A stretch of 64,000 nt of DNA, taken from Streptomyces flavofungini. Its GTDB lineage: Bacteria > Actinomycetota > Actinomycetes > Streptomycetales > Streptomycetaceae. Shown here in pieces: positions 18,469 through 27,123 of this stretch (its first letter is position 1; each line of letters starts with the position of its first letter). The translations under genes and the position numbers were made by a program. The notes below the pieces were generated by a model. That model had not been told where the DNA came from. It searched no databases and saw only the letters and a list, made by a program, of their open reading frames with translations. The stretch is taken from assembly GCF_030388665.1 (NCBI RefSeq), contig NZ_CP128846.1, forward strand, positions 7,846,001-7,910,000, read 5' to 3'.

Positions 18469-19929
18469 TTACCCAGAACGAGGGAACGCGTCCGAGTCCT
18501 TGTGCGTGTCGCCTCCGTCGTGCGGGGCGTCCGTGCCGGTCCCGTCCCGCTTGTCGTCCCCGTCGTCGTACGTGGACGTGCCCGAATCGAGCAGCGGTTC
18601 CTGGGACTTGAGGTGGGCGGGGGCGAACGCCCGCAGCACGTGGTAGCCGGTGATGACGACGATCGTGCCGAGCGCGATGCCGCTGAGCGAGAAGTTGTCG
18701 GTGAACTTCAGCGAGACGTTGCCGACGCCGATGATGATGCCCGCCGCCGCCGGGACCAGGTTCAGCGGATTGCGCAGGTCCACATCGGCGTTGATCCAGA
18801 TCTGCGCGCCGAGCAGCCCGATCATGCCGTACAGGATGACGGTGATGCCGCCGAGGACGCCGCCGGGGATCGCGGCCACCACGGCGCCGAACTTCGGGCA
18901 CAGGCCGAAGAGCAGGGCGAAGGCGGCGGCCGCCCAGTACGCGGCGGTGGAGTAGACGCGGGTCGCGGCCATCACGCCGATGTTCTCGGAGTACGTCGTG
19001 TTGGGCGGGCCGCCGACCGCGGTGGAGAGCACCGACGCGGCGCCGTCCGCGGAGATCGCGGTGCCGAGCTTGTCGTCCAGGGGGTCGCCGGTCATCTCGC
19101 CGACGGCCTTGACGTGCCCGGCGTTCTCCGCGACCAGCGCGATCACGACGGGCAGCGCCACCAGGATCGCCGACCACTCGAAGCTCGGGCCGTGGAAGGA
19201 CGGCAGGCCGATCCAGTCCGCGTTCCCGACCGCCGAGAGGTCCAGGCGCCAGTGGTCGGTGACCTGGCCGGAGCCGTCCTGCGAGTGGATCTTCCCGAAG
19301 ACGGAGTCGAGCACCCAGGACAGCGCGTATCCGAAGATCAGGCCCAGGAAGATCGCGACCCGCGACCAGAATCCGCGCAGGCACACCACGGCCAGACCGG
19401 TGAACAGCATCACGCACAGCGCGGTCCACTGGTCCTGCGGCCAGTAGGTCGCGGCCGTGACCGGCGCCAGGTTGAAGCCGATCAGCATCACCACCGCGCC
19501 CGTGACGATCGGCGGCATCGCGGCGTGGATGATCCGGGCGCCGAACCGCTGCACCGCGAGCCCCACGACGAACAGCGCCGCGCCGACCACGAGCACCGCG
19601 CCCGTGACCGTCGCGCTCGACCCGCCCTGCGCCCGGATCACCGCGGCCACGCCCACGAAGGACAGGGAGCAGCCGAGGTAGCTGGGCACCCGGCCGCGGG
19701 TGGCGAGCAGGAAGATGACCGTCGCGACGCCCGACATCATGATCGCGAGGTTCGGGTCGAGGCCCATCAGGACCGGCGCGACGAACGACGCCCCGAACAT
19801 CGCCACCACGTGCTGGGCGCCGAGCCCGAAGGTGCGGGGCCAGGAGAGCCGTTCATCGGGGCGGACGACGGCTCCGGGCGCGGGGGTGCGCCCGTCGCCG
19901 TGCAGTCTCCAGCGCACGCCGAGGTCCAT
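18469..19929 (-). CDS. NCS2 family uracil/xanthine permease
   Basis: A 486-residue nucleobase:cation symporter 2. Signatures are TFGLGAQHVVAMFGASFVAP near the N terminus, VALVAENAGHVKAVG, and the GGPPNTTYSENIGVMAATRV signature in mid-protein, with about 14 membrane helices. A charged C-terminal tail of about 45 residues (GTSTYDDGDDKRDGTGT) is longer than in E. coli UraA. Uracil is the likely substrate by similarity, but xanthine or urate cannot be excluded. The gene ends with TAA and starts opposite a palindrome-containing intergenic region shared with the alginate-lyase-like gene. Confidence 0.9.
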   Translation of the reverse strand: MDLGVRWRLHGDGRTPAPGAVVRPDERLSWPRTFGLGAQHVVAMFGASFVAPVLMGLDPNLAIMMSGVATVIFLLATRGRVPSYLGCSLSFVGVAAVIRAQGGSSATVTGAVLVVGAALFVVGLAVQRFGARIIHAAMPPIVTGAVVMLIGFNLAPVTAATYWPQDQWTALCVMLFTGLAVVCLRGFWSRVAIFLGLIFGYALSWVLDSVFGKIHSQDGSGQVTDHWRLDLSAVGNADWIGLPSFHGPSFEWSAILVALPVVIALVAENAGHVKAVGEMTGDPLDDKLGTAISADGAASVLSTAVGGPPNTTYSENIGVMAATRVYSTAAYWAAAAFALLFGLCPKFGAVVAAIPGGVLGGITVILYGMIGLLGAQIWINADVDLRNPLNLVPAAAGIIIGVGNVSLKFTDNFSLSGIALGTIVVITGYHVLRAFAPAHLKSQEPLLDSGTSTYDDGDDKRDGTGTDAPHDGGDTHKDSDAFPRSG

Positions 19930-19990
19930 GGTGAGTTCGCTTTCTGTGCGCGGGGACGAGCGGTGTCCTCGCAGGGACGAGCCGTGTCGT

Positions 19991-20015
19991 CATGTCGACG
20001 ATCAGCGTCGACATG
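19991..20015. promoter_or_regulatory. Perfect 10-bp inverted repeat, operator candidate
   Basis: CATGTCGACG (19991-20000) and CGTCGACATG (20006-20015) form a perfect inverted repeat with a five-base spacer. A near-copy of one arm, CGTTGACATG (one mismatch), lies at 20060-20069. Both are in the 182-base region between the divergent permease and alginate-lyase-like genes. No regulator gene is adjacent, so the binder is unknown. Confidence 0.6.
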
Positions 20016-20111
20016 TTAGTGCGACGTAAGAGTGGTTCCTTTCCGGCGCGCTTCCGGTACGTTGACATGGCCAAGTCACTGAACGGAGTTCACATATCTG
20101 ATGGGAGCGTG

Positions 20112-21419
20112 ATGAGCGCCCGTACCCGCATCGGCGCCCTGTTCACCGCCACGGTCGCCGTCGCCGCCGTCCTGGCGACGGCCCTGCCGGCCGCTCCGGC
20201 GCAGGGCCCGCCTCCGAAGGCCGCGGCCGCGAAGGCCGCGAAGGTCAAGGCCCCCGACACCGCCGTCCTGGACGGCAGGCGCCTGGCCGCCGCCAAGCGG
20301 CGGCTCGACCGGGGCGACCCCCGACTCCGCGAGGCCCTCGGCCACTTGACGGCACGCGCGGACAAGTGGCTCGGCAAGGGCCCCTGGACGGTCGTCGACA
20401 AGCCGAAGCCCGCGCCGAGCGGCGACCCCCACGACTACCTGAGCCAGGCCCCCTACTGGTGGCCGACCGAGCCCAAGACCCCCGACAACCCCTGGGGCTG
20501 CCCGTACGAGCAGCGCGACGGCGAGCGCAACCCGGAGGTCGACACCGGCACCGACCGCCGCGACGTGGAGAACGTCTTCGACTCGACCTACGAGTTGTCA
20601 CTCGCCTGGTACTACACGGGCGACCGGAGGTACGCACGGCACGCCGCGAAAATCCTGCGCACCTGGTTCCTCGACCCGGCGACGCGGATGAATCCGAACC
20701 TGAACCACGGGCAGTTCATCCCCTGCAAGTACGACGGCCGCGCCATCGGCATCATCGACTTCTCGCAGTCCTACACCTCCGTCGTGGACGCCCTCGCGAT
20801 CCTCGACACGGGCGCGCCGGGCTGGACGTCCGCCGACCGCACGACGATGCGCTCCTGGACCAAGAGCTTCCAGAAGTGGCTGACGGACAGCCGGTTCGGC
20901 AAGGACGAGGCCGCCGCGAAGAACAACCACGGCACCTTCTACGACATGCAGCTCGCCGCCCTCGCCTACGCGAACGGCGACAAGACGCTGGCCCGCAGGA
21001 CCGTCCTGAACGCCCGCGCCCAGCGCATCGACCCGCAGATCGCCCCCGACGGCAGCCAGCCGCAGGAGCTCACCCGCAGCCGCAGCTGGCACTACTCGAC
21101 CTTCGACCTGGTGGCGTACACCCGCCTCGCCGACATCGGCAGGCACGTCGGGGTGGACCTGTGGAAATACCGGGGCCCGGACGGGCAGAGCCTCGTCAAG
21201 GCGGTCGACTACCTGCTGCCCGCCGCGACGGGTGCCGCGAAGTGGCCGCACCCGGAGCTCCAGTTCCTGCGGTACGCGGCGAGCGACGTCGTGCGGGCCG
21301 CCGCCGACGCGGGCTCGGCCGCCGCGAAGGCCGCGGTGCCGAAGCTGGAGCGGCCGCCCGGCGGGGACCTGTGGGAGCTGCGCCCGGCGGCCGAGCAGTT
21401 GGACTCGATCGCGGGGTGA
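20112..21419 (+). CDS. Secreted alginate-lyase-fold protein
   Basis: A 435-residue exported protein. The signal peptide (RTRIGALFTATVAVAAVLATALPAAPA) is followed by a Lys/Ala linker and an alpha-barrel alginate_lyase (PF05426-type) domain. Conserved segments are YWWPTEPKTPDNPWGCPY, KNNHGTFYDMQLAALAYANG with the Asn/His of the active centre, RSRSWHYSTFDL and KWPHPELQFLRYA. The family cleaves or binds uronic-acid polysaccharides; actual substrate in soil actinomycetes is untested here. The ATG at 20112 follows GGGAG; a GTG one codon earlier is possible. Confidence 0.85.
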   Translation: MSARTRIGALFTATVAVAAVLATALPAAPAQGPPPKAAAAKAAKVKAPDTAVLDGRRLAAAKRRLDRGDPRLREALGHLTARADKWLGKGPWTVVDKPKPAPSGDPHDYLSQAPYWWPTEPKTPDNPWGCPYEQRDGERNPEVDTGTDRRDVENVFDSTYELSLAWYYTGDRRYARHAAKILRTWFLDPATRMNPNLNHGQFIPCKYDGRAIGIIDFSQSYTSVVDALAILDTGAPGWTSADRTTMRSWTKSFQKWLTDSRFGKDEAAAKNNHGTFYDMQLAALAYANGDKTLARRTVLNARAQRIDPQIAPDGSQPQELTRSRSWHYSTFDLVAYTRLADIGRHVGVDLWKYRGPDGQSLVKAVDYLLPAATGAAKWPHPELQFLRYAASDVVRAAADAGSAAAKAAVPKLERPPGGDLWELRPAAEQLDSIAG

Positions 21420-21460
21420 GGGGCGGGCCGGACGGTGGGGGAGCGGGGCTCGTAGCCCCG

Positions 21461-22693
21461 TCAGGACTTGCGGTCCGCCGGTGCCGCCTGCGCCTCCGCC
21501 GAACCGGCCCGTACCGACGGCGCCGGGCGGCCCTCCGTCCGCAGCACCCCCGCGAACGCCATCAGACCGCAGGCCAGCGCCGTGACCAGGCAGAAGGACG
21601 CCACCAGACTGGTCGCGTCGGCGAGTGCGCCGATCGCCGAAGGGGCGACGAGGCTGGAGGTGTAGGTGATGGTCGCGACGCCCGCGATGGCCTGGCTCGG
21701 GTTCGGGCCGCTGCGCCCGGCCGCGGCGAACGCCAGCGGGACGACGACCGCGATGCCGAGACCCATGAGCGCGAACCCGCTCATGGCCATCGCTGCGTGC
21801 TGCGCCGTCACCACGAGCAGTCCGCCGAGCGCCGCGCACGCCCCGCCCGCCCGCACCGTGCGGACCGCGCCGAACCGGTCGACCACCTTGTCGCCCGCGA
21901 ACCGCGCGATGGCCATGGTGAGCGTGAAGCCGGTGGTGCACGCGGCGGCAAGGCCCGCGGAGGAGTCGAGCACGTCCTTGAGGTACACCGCCGACCAGTC
22001 CAGGCTCGCGCCCTCCGCGAACACCGCGCAGAAGCCGACCGCGCCGATGAGCAGCGCCGACTTCGGCGGCAGCGCGAACCGCGGCGGCGCCTCCTCCTCG
22101 GGCGCGCTGCGCAGGTCGAGCACGCCCTGGCAGGCGATCAGACCGAGCACGGTGAGCACCGCGGCGGCGAAGACATGGTGCACGCGGGCGTCGACGTGCA
22201 GATGCGCGGCGACCGTGCCGCCCGCCGAGCCGATCAGGGCGCCCGCGCTCCACATGCCGTGCAGGCCGGACATGATGGACTTGTCCATGCGGTGCTCGAT
22301 CTCGACGCCGAGGGCGTTCATGGCGACGTCCGCCATGCCCGACGTCGCGCCGTACACGAACAGGGCCGCGCAGAGCGTGACCAGGTTCGGCGCGAGCGAC
22401 GGCAGGGTGAGCGCGAGGGTCCACAGGGCGAGCAGCCCGCGCAGGGCCGTACGGGCGCCGAAGCGGTGGCTCACCCAGCCCGCGAGCGGCATGGCCACGG
22501 AGGCGCCGATCGCGGGGAAGGCGAGCGCGAGGCCGAGCAGGCCCGCGCTGATGTCCGCGTGGTCCTGGATCCACGGCACCCGGGTCGCGAACGAACCGGC
22601 GACGGAGCCGTGCACGCAGAAGATCACCGCGACGGCGATCCGGGCCCGGCTCAACTCCCGCTTCCCATGCCCCACTTGGCTCTGCTCACTCAT
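21461..22693 (-). CDS. MFS transporter controlled by the divergent ROK regulator
   Basis: A 410-residue major facilitator with about 12 membrane helices, resembling the YbjJ/fucose-permease-like branch (FVHGSVAGSFATRVPWIQDH, GWVSHRFGARTALRGLLAL, GMADVAMNALGVEIEHRM). The start at ATG 22693 follows GGAG; an extended frame to 22864 would cross the operator. It is divergent from a ROK regulator with a perfect palindrome between them, so it is probably that regulator's target. The substrate is not apparent; sugars or amino sugars are plausible given the ROK partner. Confidence 0.88.
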   Translation of the reverse strand: MSEQSQVGHGKRELSRARIAVAVIFCVHGSVAGSFATRVPWIQDHADISAGLLGLALAFPAIGASVAMPLAGWVSHRFGARTALRGLLALWTLALTLPSLAPNLVTLCAALFVYGATSGMADVAMNALGVEIEHRMDKSIMSGLHGMWSAGALIGSAGGTVAAHLHVDARVHHVFAAAVLTVLGLIACQGVLDLRSAPEEEAPPRFALPPKSALLIGAVGFCAVFAEGASLDWSAVYLKDVLDSSAGLAAACTTGFTLTMAIARFAGDKVVDRFGAVRTVRAGGACAALGGLLVVTAQHAAMAMSGFALMGLGIAVVVPLAFAAAGRSGPNPSQAIAGVATITYTSSLVAPSAIGALADATSLVASFCLVTALACGLMAFAGVLRTEGRPAPSVRAGSAEAQAAPADRKS

Positions 22694-22737
22694 CCGCTCC
22701 ACCCCTCCACGGTCCCGTTCGGGATCGCCGCAGTAAA

Positions 22738-22760
22738 CTATCAGGAACCCTGCCTGATAG
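22738..22760. promoter_or_regulatory. ROK operator palindrome between MFS and ROK genes
   Basis: CTATCAGG (22738-22745), seven bases, CCTGATAG (22753-22760): perfect eight-base arms placed 45 bases upstream of the MFS start and 95 bases upstream of the ROK start. Position and form fit a ROK repressor operator controlling the transporter. Confidence 0.7.
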
Positions 22761-22854
22761 AAGAGGGCCGGGGAACCGAATATCGCGCGCGTCCGAAAGC
22801 GGCCTCTGTCCGGCGGAGGGCGGACCGACGGGAGCGCTGTGGAAGGATCCCGCC

Positions 22855-24027
22855 ATGCCCGCATCTCCGAGCACCGCTCGGGCCATCAACGACCGGCTCG
22901 CGCTGCGCCTGCTGCAGAGCGAGGGGCCCTTGACGGCGGGACAGCTGAAGCAGCTCACCGGCCTGTCCCGGCCCTCCGTCGCCGACCTCGTCGAGCGCCT
23001 CCAGGGCTCCGGTCTGATCACGGTGGTGGGCGAGACCGGGGAGCGCCGCCGCGGCCCGAACGCCCGCCTCTACGGGATAGTCGCCGACCGGGCCCACCTG
23101 GCCGCCCTCGACGTCCGCACCGAGAGCGTGTCCGTGGTCGTGGCCGACCTGCTCGGCGCGCCCCTGGCCGAGGCGACCGTGCCGATCGACACCGGCACCG
23201 GCACCGGCCGCGCCGTGCAGCGGGCCGTGGCCCTGGTCGAGCGCACGGCCCGCGCGGGCGGCGCGAGCAGGCTGCACACGGTGGGCGTCGGGGCGCCCGG
23301 ACTCATCGACCCGGCCACCGGCGACCTGCGCGACTCAGCGGGCCTGCCCACGTGGCACCGGCGCCTGGCCTCCGCCCTCGCCGAACGGCTGCCCGCCCGC
23401 GTCCTGATGGAGAACGAGACCAACCTCGCCGCCCGCGCCGAGCAGCGCGACGGCGCCGCCCACGACCGCGACACGTTCGTGCTGCTGTGGCTGGGCGCGG
23501 GCACCGGCGCGGCCGTCGTCCTCGACGGCACCCTGCGCCGCGGTGCCTCCGGCGGCACCGGCGAGATCGGCTTCCTGCCCGTCCCCGGCACCGGAGGGCT
23601 GCCGTCCGCGACCGCCTGCGACGGCGGCTTCCACTCGCTGGCAGGATCGGGCGCGGTCGAGGACCTGGCCGCCGACCACGGCCTGAAAGCGACACCCGAG
23701 CCGTCCGAACTGCCCGCCGCCGCGCTGGTCCGCCACGCCGTCGAGTCGGCCCACACCCCGTTCCTCGACGCCCTCGCCGACCGCGTGGCCATCGGCGCCG
23801 CGTCCGTCGCGGCCGTCCTCGACCCCGGATGCGTGGTGCTCGGAGGCGAGTTGGGGCGCGCGGGCGGCGAGGTGCTCGCGGGGCGGGTGGGGGAGCGGGT
23901 GGCCGCGATGTCGCCGCTGCCGACCGAGGTCCGGGCCAGCGTGCTCGGCGGCGCGGCGGTGCTGCGGGGCGCGCTGCTCACGGCGCGGGACGCGGCACAG
24001 GAGGAACTGTTCGCGCCTGGGGGGTGA
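22855..24027 (+). CDS. ROK family transcriptional regulator
   Basis: A 390-residue ROK protein: N-terminal winged helix (LTAGQLKQLTGLSRPSVADL), then a sugar-kinase-like ROK domain (VGVGAPGLIDPATGDL, MENETNLAARAEQ, WLGAGTGAAVVLDGTLRRG). The cysteine-rich zinc motif usual in ROK proteins is absent: after GGTGEIGFLPVP the sequence continues without the CxCGxxGC pattern, leaving one Cys (TACDGG). Ligand response may thus differ from NagC/XylR. It is divergent from the MFS gene over a perfect palindrome. Confidence 0.9.
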   Translation: MPASPSTARAINDRLALRLLQSEGPLTAGQLKQLTGLSRPSVADLVERLQGSGLITVVGETGERRRGPNARLYGIVADRAHLAALDVRTESVSVVVADLLGAPLAEATVPIDTGTGTGRAVQRAVALVERTARAGGASRLHTVGVGAPGLIDPATGDLRDSAGLPTWHRRLASALAERLPARVLMENETNLAARAEQRDGAAHDRDTFVLLWLGAGTGAAVVLDGTLRRGASGGTGEIGFLPVPGTGGLPSATACDGGFHSLAGSGAVEDLAADHGLKATPEPSELPAAALVRHAVESAHTPFLDALADRVAIGAASVAAVLDPGCVVLGGELGRAGGEVLAGRVGERVAAMSPLPTEVRASVLGGAAVLRGALLTARDAAQEELFAPGG

Positions 24028-24070
24028 GGAGGGCGCGGGCGGCCCGGGCTCGATGTGGCGGTGGGCACGC

Positions 24071-24108
24071 CGAACGGCCCGGCCGCTGGGGGCGGACCGG
24101 GCCGTTCG
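24071..24108. terminator. Terminator after ROK gene
   Basis: A 12-base-pair stem (24071-24082 with 24097-24108) with a 14-base loop starts 43 bases after the ROK stop and probably serves both converging genes. Confidence 0.7.
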
Positions 24109-24116
24109 GGCTGGGA

Positions 24117-24157
24117 GCCCGGCGGCGAGGCAAGGGCACGTCAACCCGCCGCCGGGC
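24117..24157. terminator. Second terminator between ROK and chitinase genes
   Basis: An 11-base-pair GC stem (24117-24127 with 24147-24157) with a 19-base loop lies before the chitinase stop at 24222, probably terminating the leftward chitinase transcript. Confidence 0.65.
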
Positions 24158-24221
24158 GTTTGTGGGGGGAGCCGTCCGGGGCACCGCGGGGTCGCGGAGC
24201 CGAGCGGTCACCGTCGAGGGG

Positions 24222-26546
24222 TCAGCAGGCGCCGAGGTCCTGCCACACGCCCCAGTCGCCGGTGGTCCCTGGCTCCTCGCCCTTCGTCCACCACTTCGAC
24301 TTCCACTGGTGCGCCTTGTGGGACACGGTCGTCCCGGAGCCGTACTCGGACGACGTGCTCCACGCGGGCGCGGTGCACTTCCCGGGCGGGTCGGTCGGGT
24401 CCGGCGGGTCGGTGGGTCCGGTGCCCGTGCCCGGCTCGACGACGGTCGTGCCGCGTGCCAGGTCACCGGCGAGCCCGTAGGTCGTACCGCTGATGTTCAC
24501 GGTCCAGTTCGACGGGGTCGACACCGGCAGGTAGTAGTTGAACGACAGGTCCACGGACGCCCCGGGTGCGAGGGTCTGCCAGGCCGGCAGCTTCAGCGAG
24601 ACCCGGTGGAAGTCGCCCTTGAGGCCGCCGACGTTGCTGCCGGTGTGCCCGGTGCTGATCACCTTCGTGCCGAAGCCGGACTGGTCGGAGGCGTTGGCGG
24701 GAGCCGAGGTGCCGTAGTCGAACTGGAACTCCGTGCCGCCGGGCAGCGTGGTCTTCGTGTTGTTGGTGATCTTCAGCTTGGGCGTGATCGGGTAGTTGGA
24801 GTCGCCGAGCTTGAACTCGCCGAACTCCACGCCGATGTCGACGGCCTTGGCGGGCAGGTCCTTGCCCGCGACCTTCGCGCCGTACGGGGGCGCCGACTTG
24901 AACTTGTCGTACATCGCGGTGGTCAGCGTGTCGCCGATCTCGTACTGGCCCTTGGCGGAGTTGTAGGCGTAGTCGCCGGCGAGCTCCCAGACCATCGTGC
25001 CGCCGATGCCCTTGTCGACCACGTAGTCGGCCTTGGCCTTCACCGACTGCTCGTCCTCGGTGGACAGGAAGACCTTCTTGTCGGCGTTCCACAGCCAGGG
25101 CGCGACGAGCTTGGAGTCGTACTTGCGCGCGTAGGTGCCGGTGAGCTTGGTGTCGGCGGGGAAGCCGTACTTGGTCACGTAGTCGCCGACGACGCCCTTC
25201 TCCAGGTTCTTGGCGTGCCACATCGGGTTGGACCCGGCGGGCGACTCCTTGCCCTTGTCGTCCTTGTCGTGCCACAGGTTGTCGATGCCGACGGCACCGT
25301 CACCGCACTTGGTGAGCCCGGAACCGGCCGGACAGTCGGTCGACGCCGCCTTGCCCCAGAGCCCGTCCGTGCCGCCCTGCACGTTCTTGAAACCGCGGGT
25401 GTAATACGGCAGGCCGATGTTGATGCGGCCCGCGGGCATCGAACCGCGGAAGTAGTGGTAGGCCCAGTCGGTGTTGAGATATCCGATCCCGCCGTACTGC
25501 TGGCTGCCGTACACCCCCGCCGCCGCGAGTTCGGCGTCCTTCCCGTCGTCGTAGAGGGAGGCGTTCGGGCCGACGTACTCGTTCCAGGCGCCGTGGAGGT
25601 CGTACGACATGATGTTGACGTAGTCCAGGTACTTCTGGACCTGGAACGTCTCCATGCCGCGCAGCAGATATCCGGACGACGGCGCGGCGACGGTCAGCAG
25701 ATAGTGCTTGCCGTCGGCGGCGCCGGCCTTGTCCAGCTTCTCGCGCAGCGTCTTCATCAGGACGGCATAGCCCTTGACCAGGCCCGCGCGGCGGCCGTTG
25801 GCGAGCTGCCAGTCCAGCGGATTGCCCGCGTCCTTCATCGTCGTCGGGTATTCGTAGTCGATGTCGACGCCGTTGAAGCCGTACTTCTTGATGAAGGCGA
25901 CGGTGGAGTCCGCGAAGGTCTCGATGCCCGCCTGGTTCACCGAGCCGTCCGCTTTGGTGGCCATCGAGTAGAAGCCGCCGGAGTTCACGCGCTTGCCGTC
26001 GTCGCCGAAATAGCCGCCGGTCTCGGCCCAACCGCCCACGGAGACCATGGTCTTGACGTTCGGGTGCTTCTTCTTGAACTTATTCAGCAGATTGAAGTGA
26101 CCCTTGTAGGAGTACGCGGGGTCCATTTCCGCGCCCGCGACTCCCGGCCAGGTCATTCCGGTGGCGGCGTTCTTCTCGCCGTCACCGCCCACGGAGATCT
26201 TGTTGTCGCTCCCGATGTGCGCGAAGGCGTAGTTGAGGTGGGTGACCTTGTCCCAGGGGATGTCGGACGCGAGGTAGGCGGGCTCGCCGTTCTTGCCGGT
26301 GCGCCAGCCGGTGAAGTAGCCGATCACGCGGCGCTGGTGGTCGGCGCCCATCTTCTCGCGGCCGTCGGCGTCGTAGACGGAGCAGTAGGGGACATCCACG
26401 CCGGGGGTCTTGTAGAGGCCGTCGGGGCGGCAGGACTCGTTGTCGGCGGCGTGCGAGGTCGTCGCGGCGAGGGTGCTCATCAGCAGTCCGGCGACCGCTG
26501 CGCCGGCTGCCAGGAGCGTGGCTCTCGCTCGGGTGGGGGTGGGCAC
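24222..26546 (-). CDS. Secreted GH18 chitinase with accessory and CBM5/12-type domains
   Basis: A 774-residue chitinase. After a signal peptide (to about TTSHA, residue 33) comes a GH18 TIM barrel with the catalytic motif GVDIDYEYP (Asp228, Asp230, catalytic Glu232), ending near residue 570. A beta-rich domain of ~130 residues follows ([20 protein letters not shown] ... WTVNISG). A Pro/Thr linker and a C-terminal chitin-binding domain of CBM5/12 type complete it ([20 protein letters not shown] ... WGVWQDLG). It hydrolyses chitin outside the cell. GTG 26546 is chosen because AGGAGG lies upstream. The promoter carries DasR-like and chitinase direct-repeat elements. Confidence 0.93.
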   Translation of the reverse strand: MPTPTRARATLLAAGAAVAGLLMSTLAATTSHAADNESCRPDGLYKTPGVDVPYCSVYDADGREKMGADHQRRVIGYFTGWRTGKNGEPAYLASDIPWDKVTHLNYAFAHIGSDNKISVGGDGEKNAATGMTWPGVAGAEMDPAYSYKGHFNLLNKFKKKHPNVKTMVSVGGWAETGGYFGDDGKRVNSGGFYSMATKADGSVNQAGIETFADSTVAFIKKYGFNGVDIDYEYPTTMKDAGNPLDWQLANGRRAGLVKGYAVLMKTLREKLDKAGAADGKHYLLTVAAPSSGYLLRGMETFQVQKYLDYVNIMSYDLHGAWNEYVGPNASLYDDGKDAELAAAGVYGSQQYGGIGYLNTDWAYHYFRGSMPAGRINIGLPYYTRGFKNVQGGTDGLWGKAASTDCPAGSGLTKCGDGAVGIDNLWHDKDDKGKESPAGSNPMWHAKNLEKGVVGDYVTKYGFPADTKLTGTYARKYDSKLVAPWLWNADKKVFLSTEDEQSVKAKADYVVDKGIGGTMVWELAGDYAYNSAKGQYEIGDTLTTAMYDKFKSAPPYGAKVAGKDLPAKAVDIGVEFGEFKLGDSNYPITPKLKITNNTKTTLPGGTEFQFDYGTSAPANASDQSGFGTKVISTGHTGSNVGGLKGDFHRVSLKLPAWQTLAPGASVDLSFNYYLPVSTPSNWTVNISGTTYGLAGDLARGTTVVEPGTGTGPTDPPDPTDPPGKCTAPAWSTSSEYGSGTTVSHKAHQWKSKWWTKGEEPGTTGDWGVWQDLGAC

Positions 26547-26644
26547 GTCGGTTCCTCCTGGGGAGGCTCGGTGTCGCACAACGAACGGGGACGGCGGCCC
26601 ACGGCGTGCGCACACCGGGCGGGCCTCTCCTCGGAGTGACGCAG

Positions 26645-26686
26645 ACGTTAAGAGGACTAGACCAGTGCGTCAATAGGTATGGACCA
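26645..26686 (-). promoter_or_regulatory. Chitinase promoter with 12-bp direct repeats and a dre-like (DasR) site
   Basis: On the minus strand, -35 TTGACG (26673-26668), a 17-base spacer and -10 TAACGT (26650-26645). Two 12-base direct repeats 22 bases apart, TGGTCCATACCT (26686-26675) and TGGTCTAGTCCT (26664-26653), match the known Streptomyces chitinase element TGGTCCAGACCT. The second, extended to ACTGGTCTAGTCCTCT, also resembles the DasR-responsive element and lies between -35 and -10. Confidence 0.8.
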
Positions 26687-26819
26687 ATCCCTTTCCGGGG
26701 TCGGGTCACCGGGGTGCGAGAGTCGGCGGGGGAGGGGCCGGATGCCTGTGAGCCAGCCCACAGGATCTCCCCTGCACGGCTGTGACCAGGCGTGGCACAC
26801 TGGTCGAGTACCAGAAGCA

Positions 26820-26946
26820 GCGCACTCCGGGGTCGGTGCAATTCCGAACCGGCGGTTAAAGTCCGCGACCCGGCCGCCTCCAGCGGTCGGTTGACCAGGT
26901 GAAACTCCTGGACCGACGGTGAAAGTCCGGATGGGAGGCAGTGCGC
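26820..26946 (+). promoter_or_regulatory. FMN riboswitch (RFN element)
   Basis: The RFN element is clear. Closing stem GCGCAC (26820-26825) pairs with GTGCGC (26941-26946). Conserved blocks include GGGGTCGGTGCAATTCCG, AACCGGCGGTTAAAGTCCG, a variable arm, GTGAAACTCC, GACGGTGAAAGTCCGGATG and GGGAGGCAGTG. It precedes ribD by about 180 bases. In this class FMN binding lowers rib expression; the mode here (attenuation or initiation block) is not decided, as no clean terminator was recognised in 26947-27123. Confidence 0.96.
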
Positions 26947-27123
26947 GGCGAGCAGACACATGTGTCATGTGCGTCGCCTCGTCGTCTTTGGCTCGGTTCC
27001 TCAGGGGACCGGTCTCTTTCGACGTACGGCGACCCCGGCGACGATCCATGCCGGTGTTCCGCTCGTACGTGTCGTCGTCATCGACAGCCCCGGAGTCCGT
27101 GCCCGAAGAGGCAGGAGGACCCG

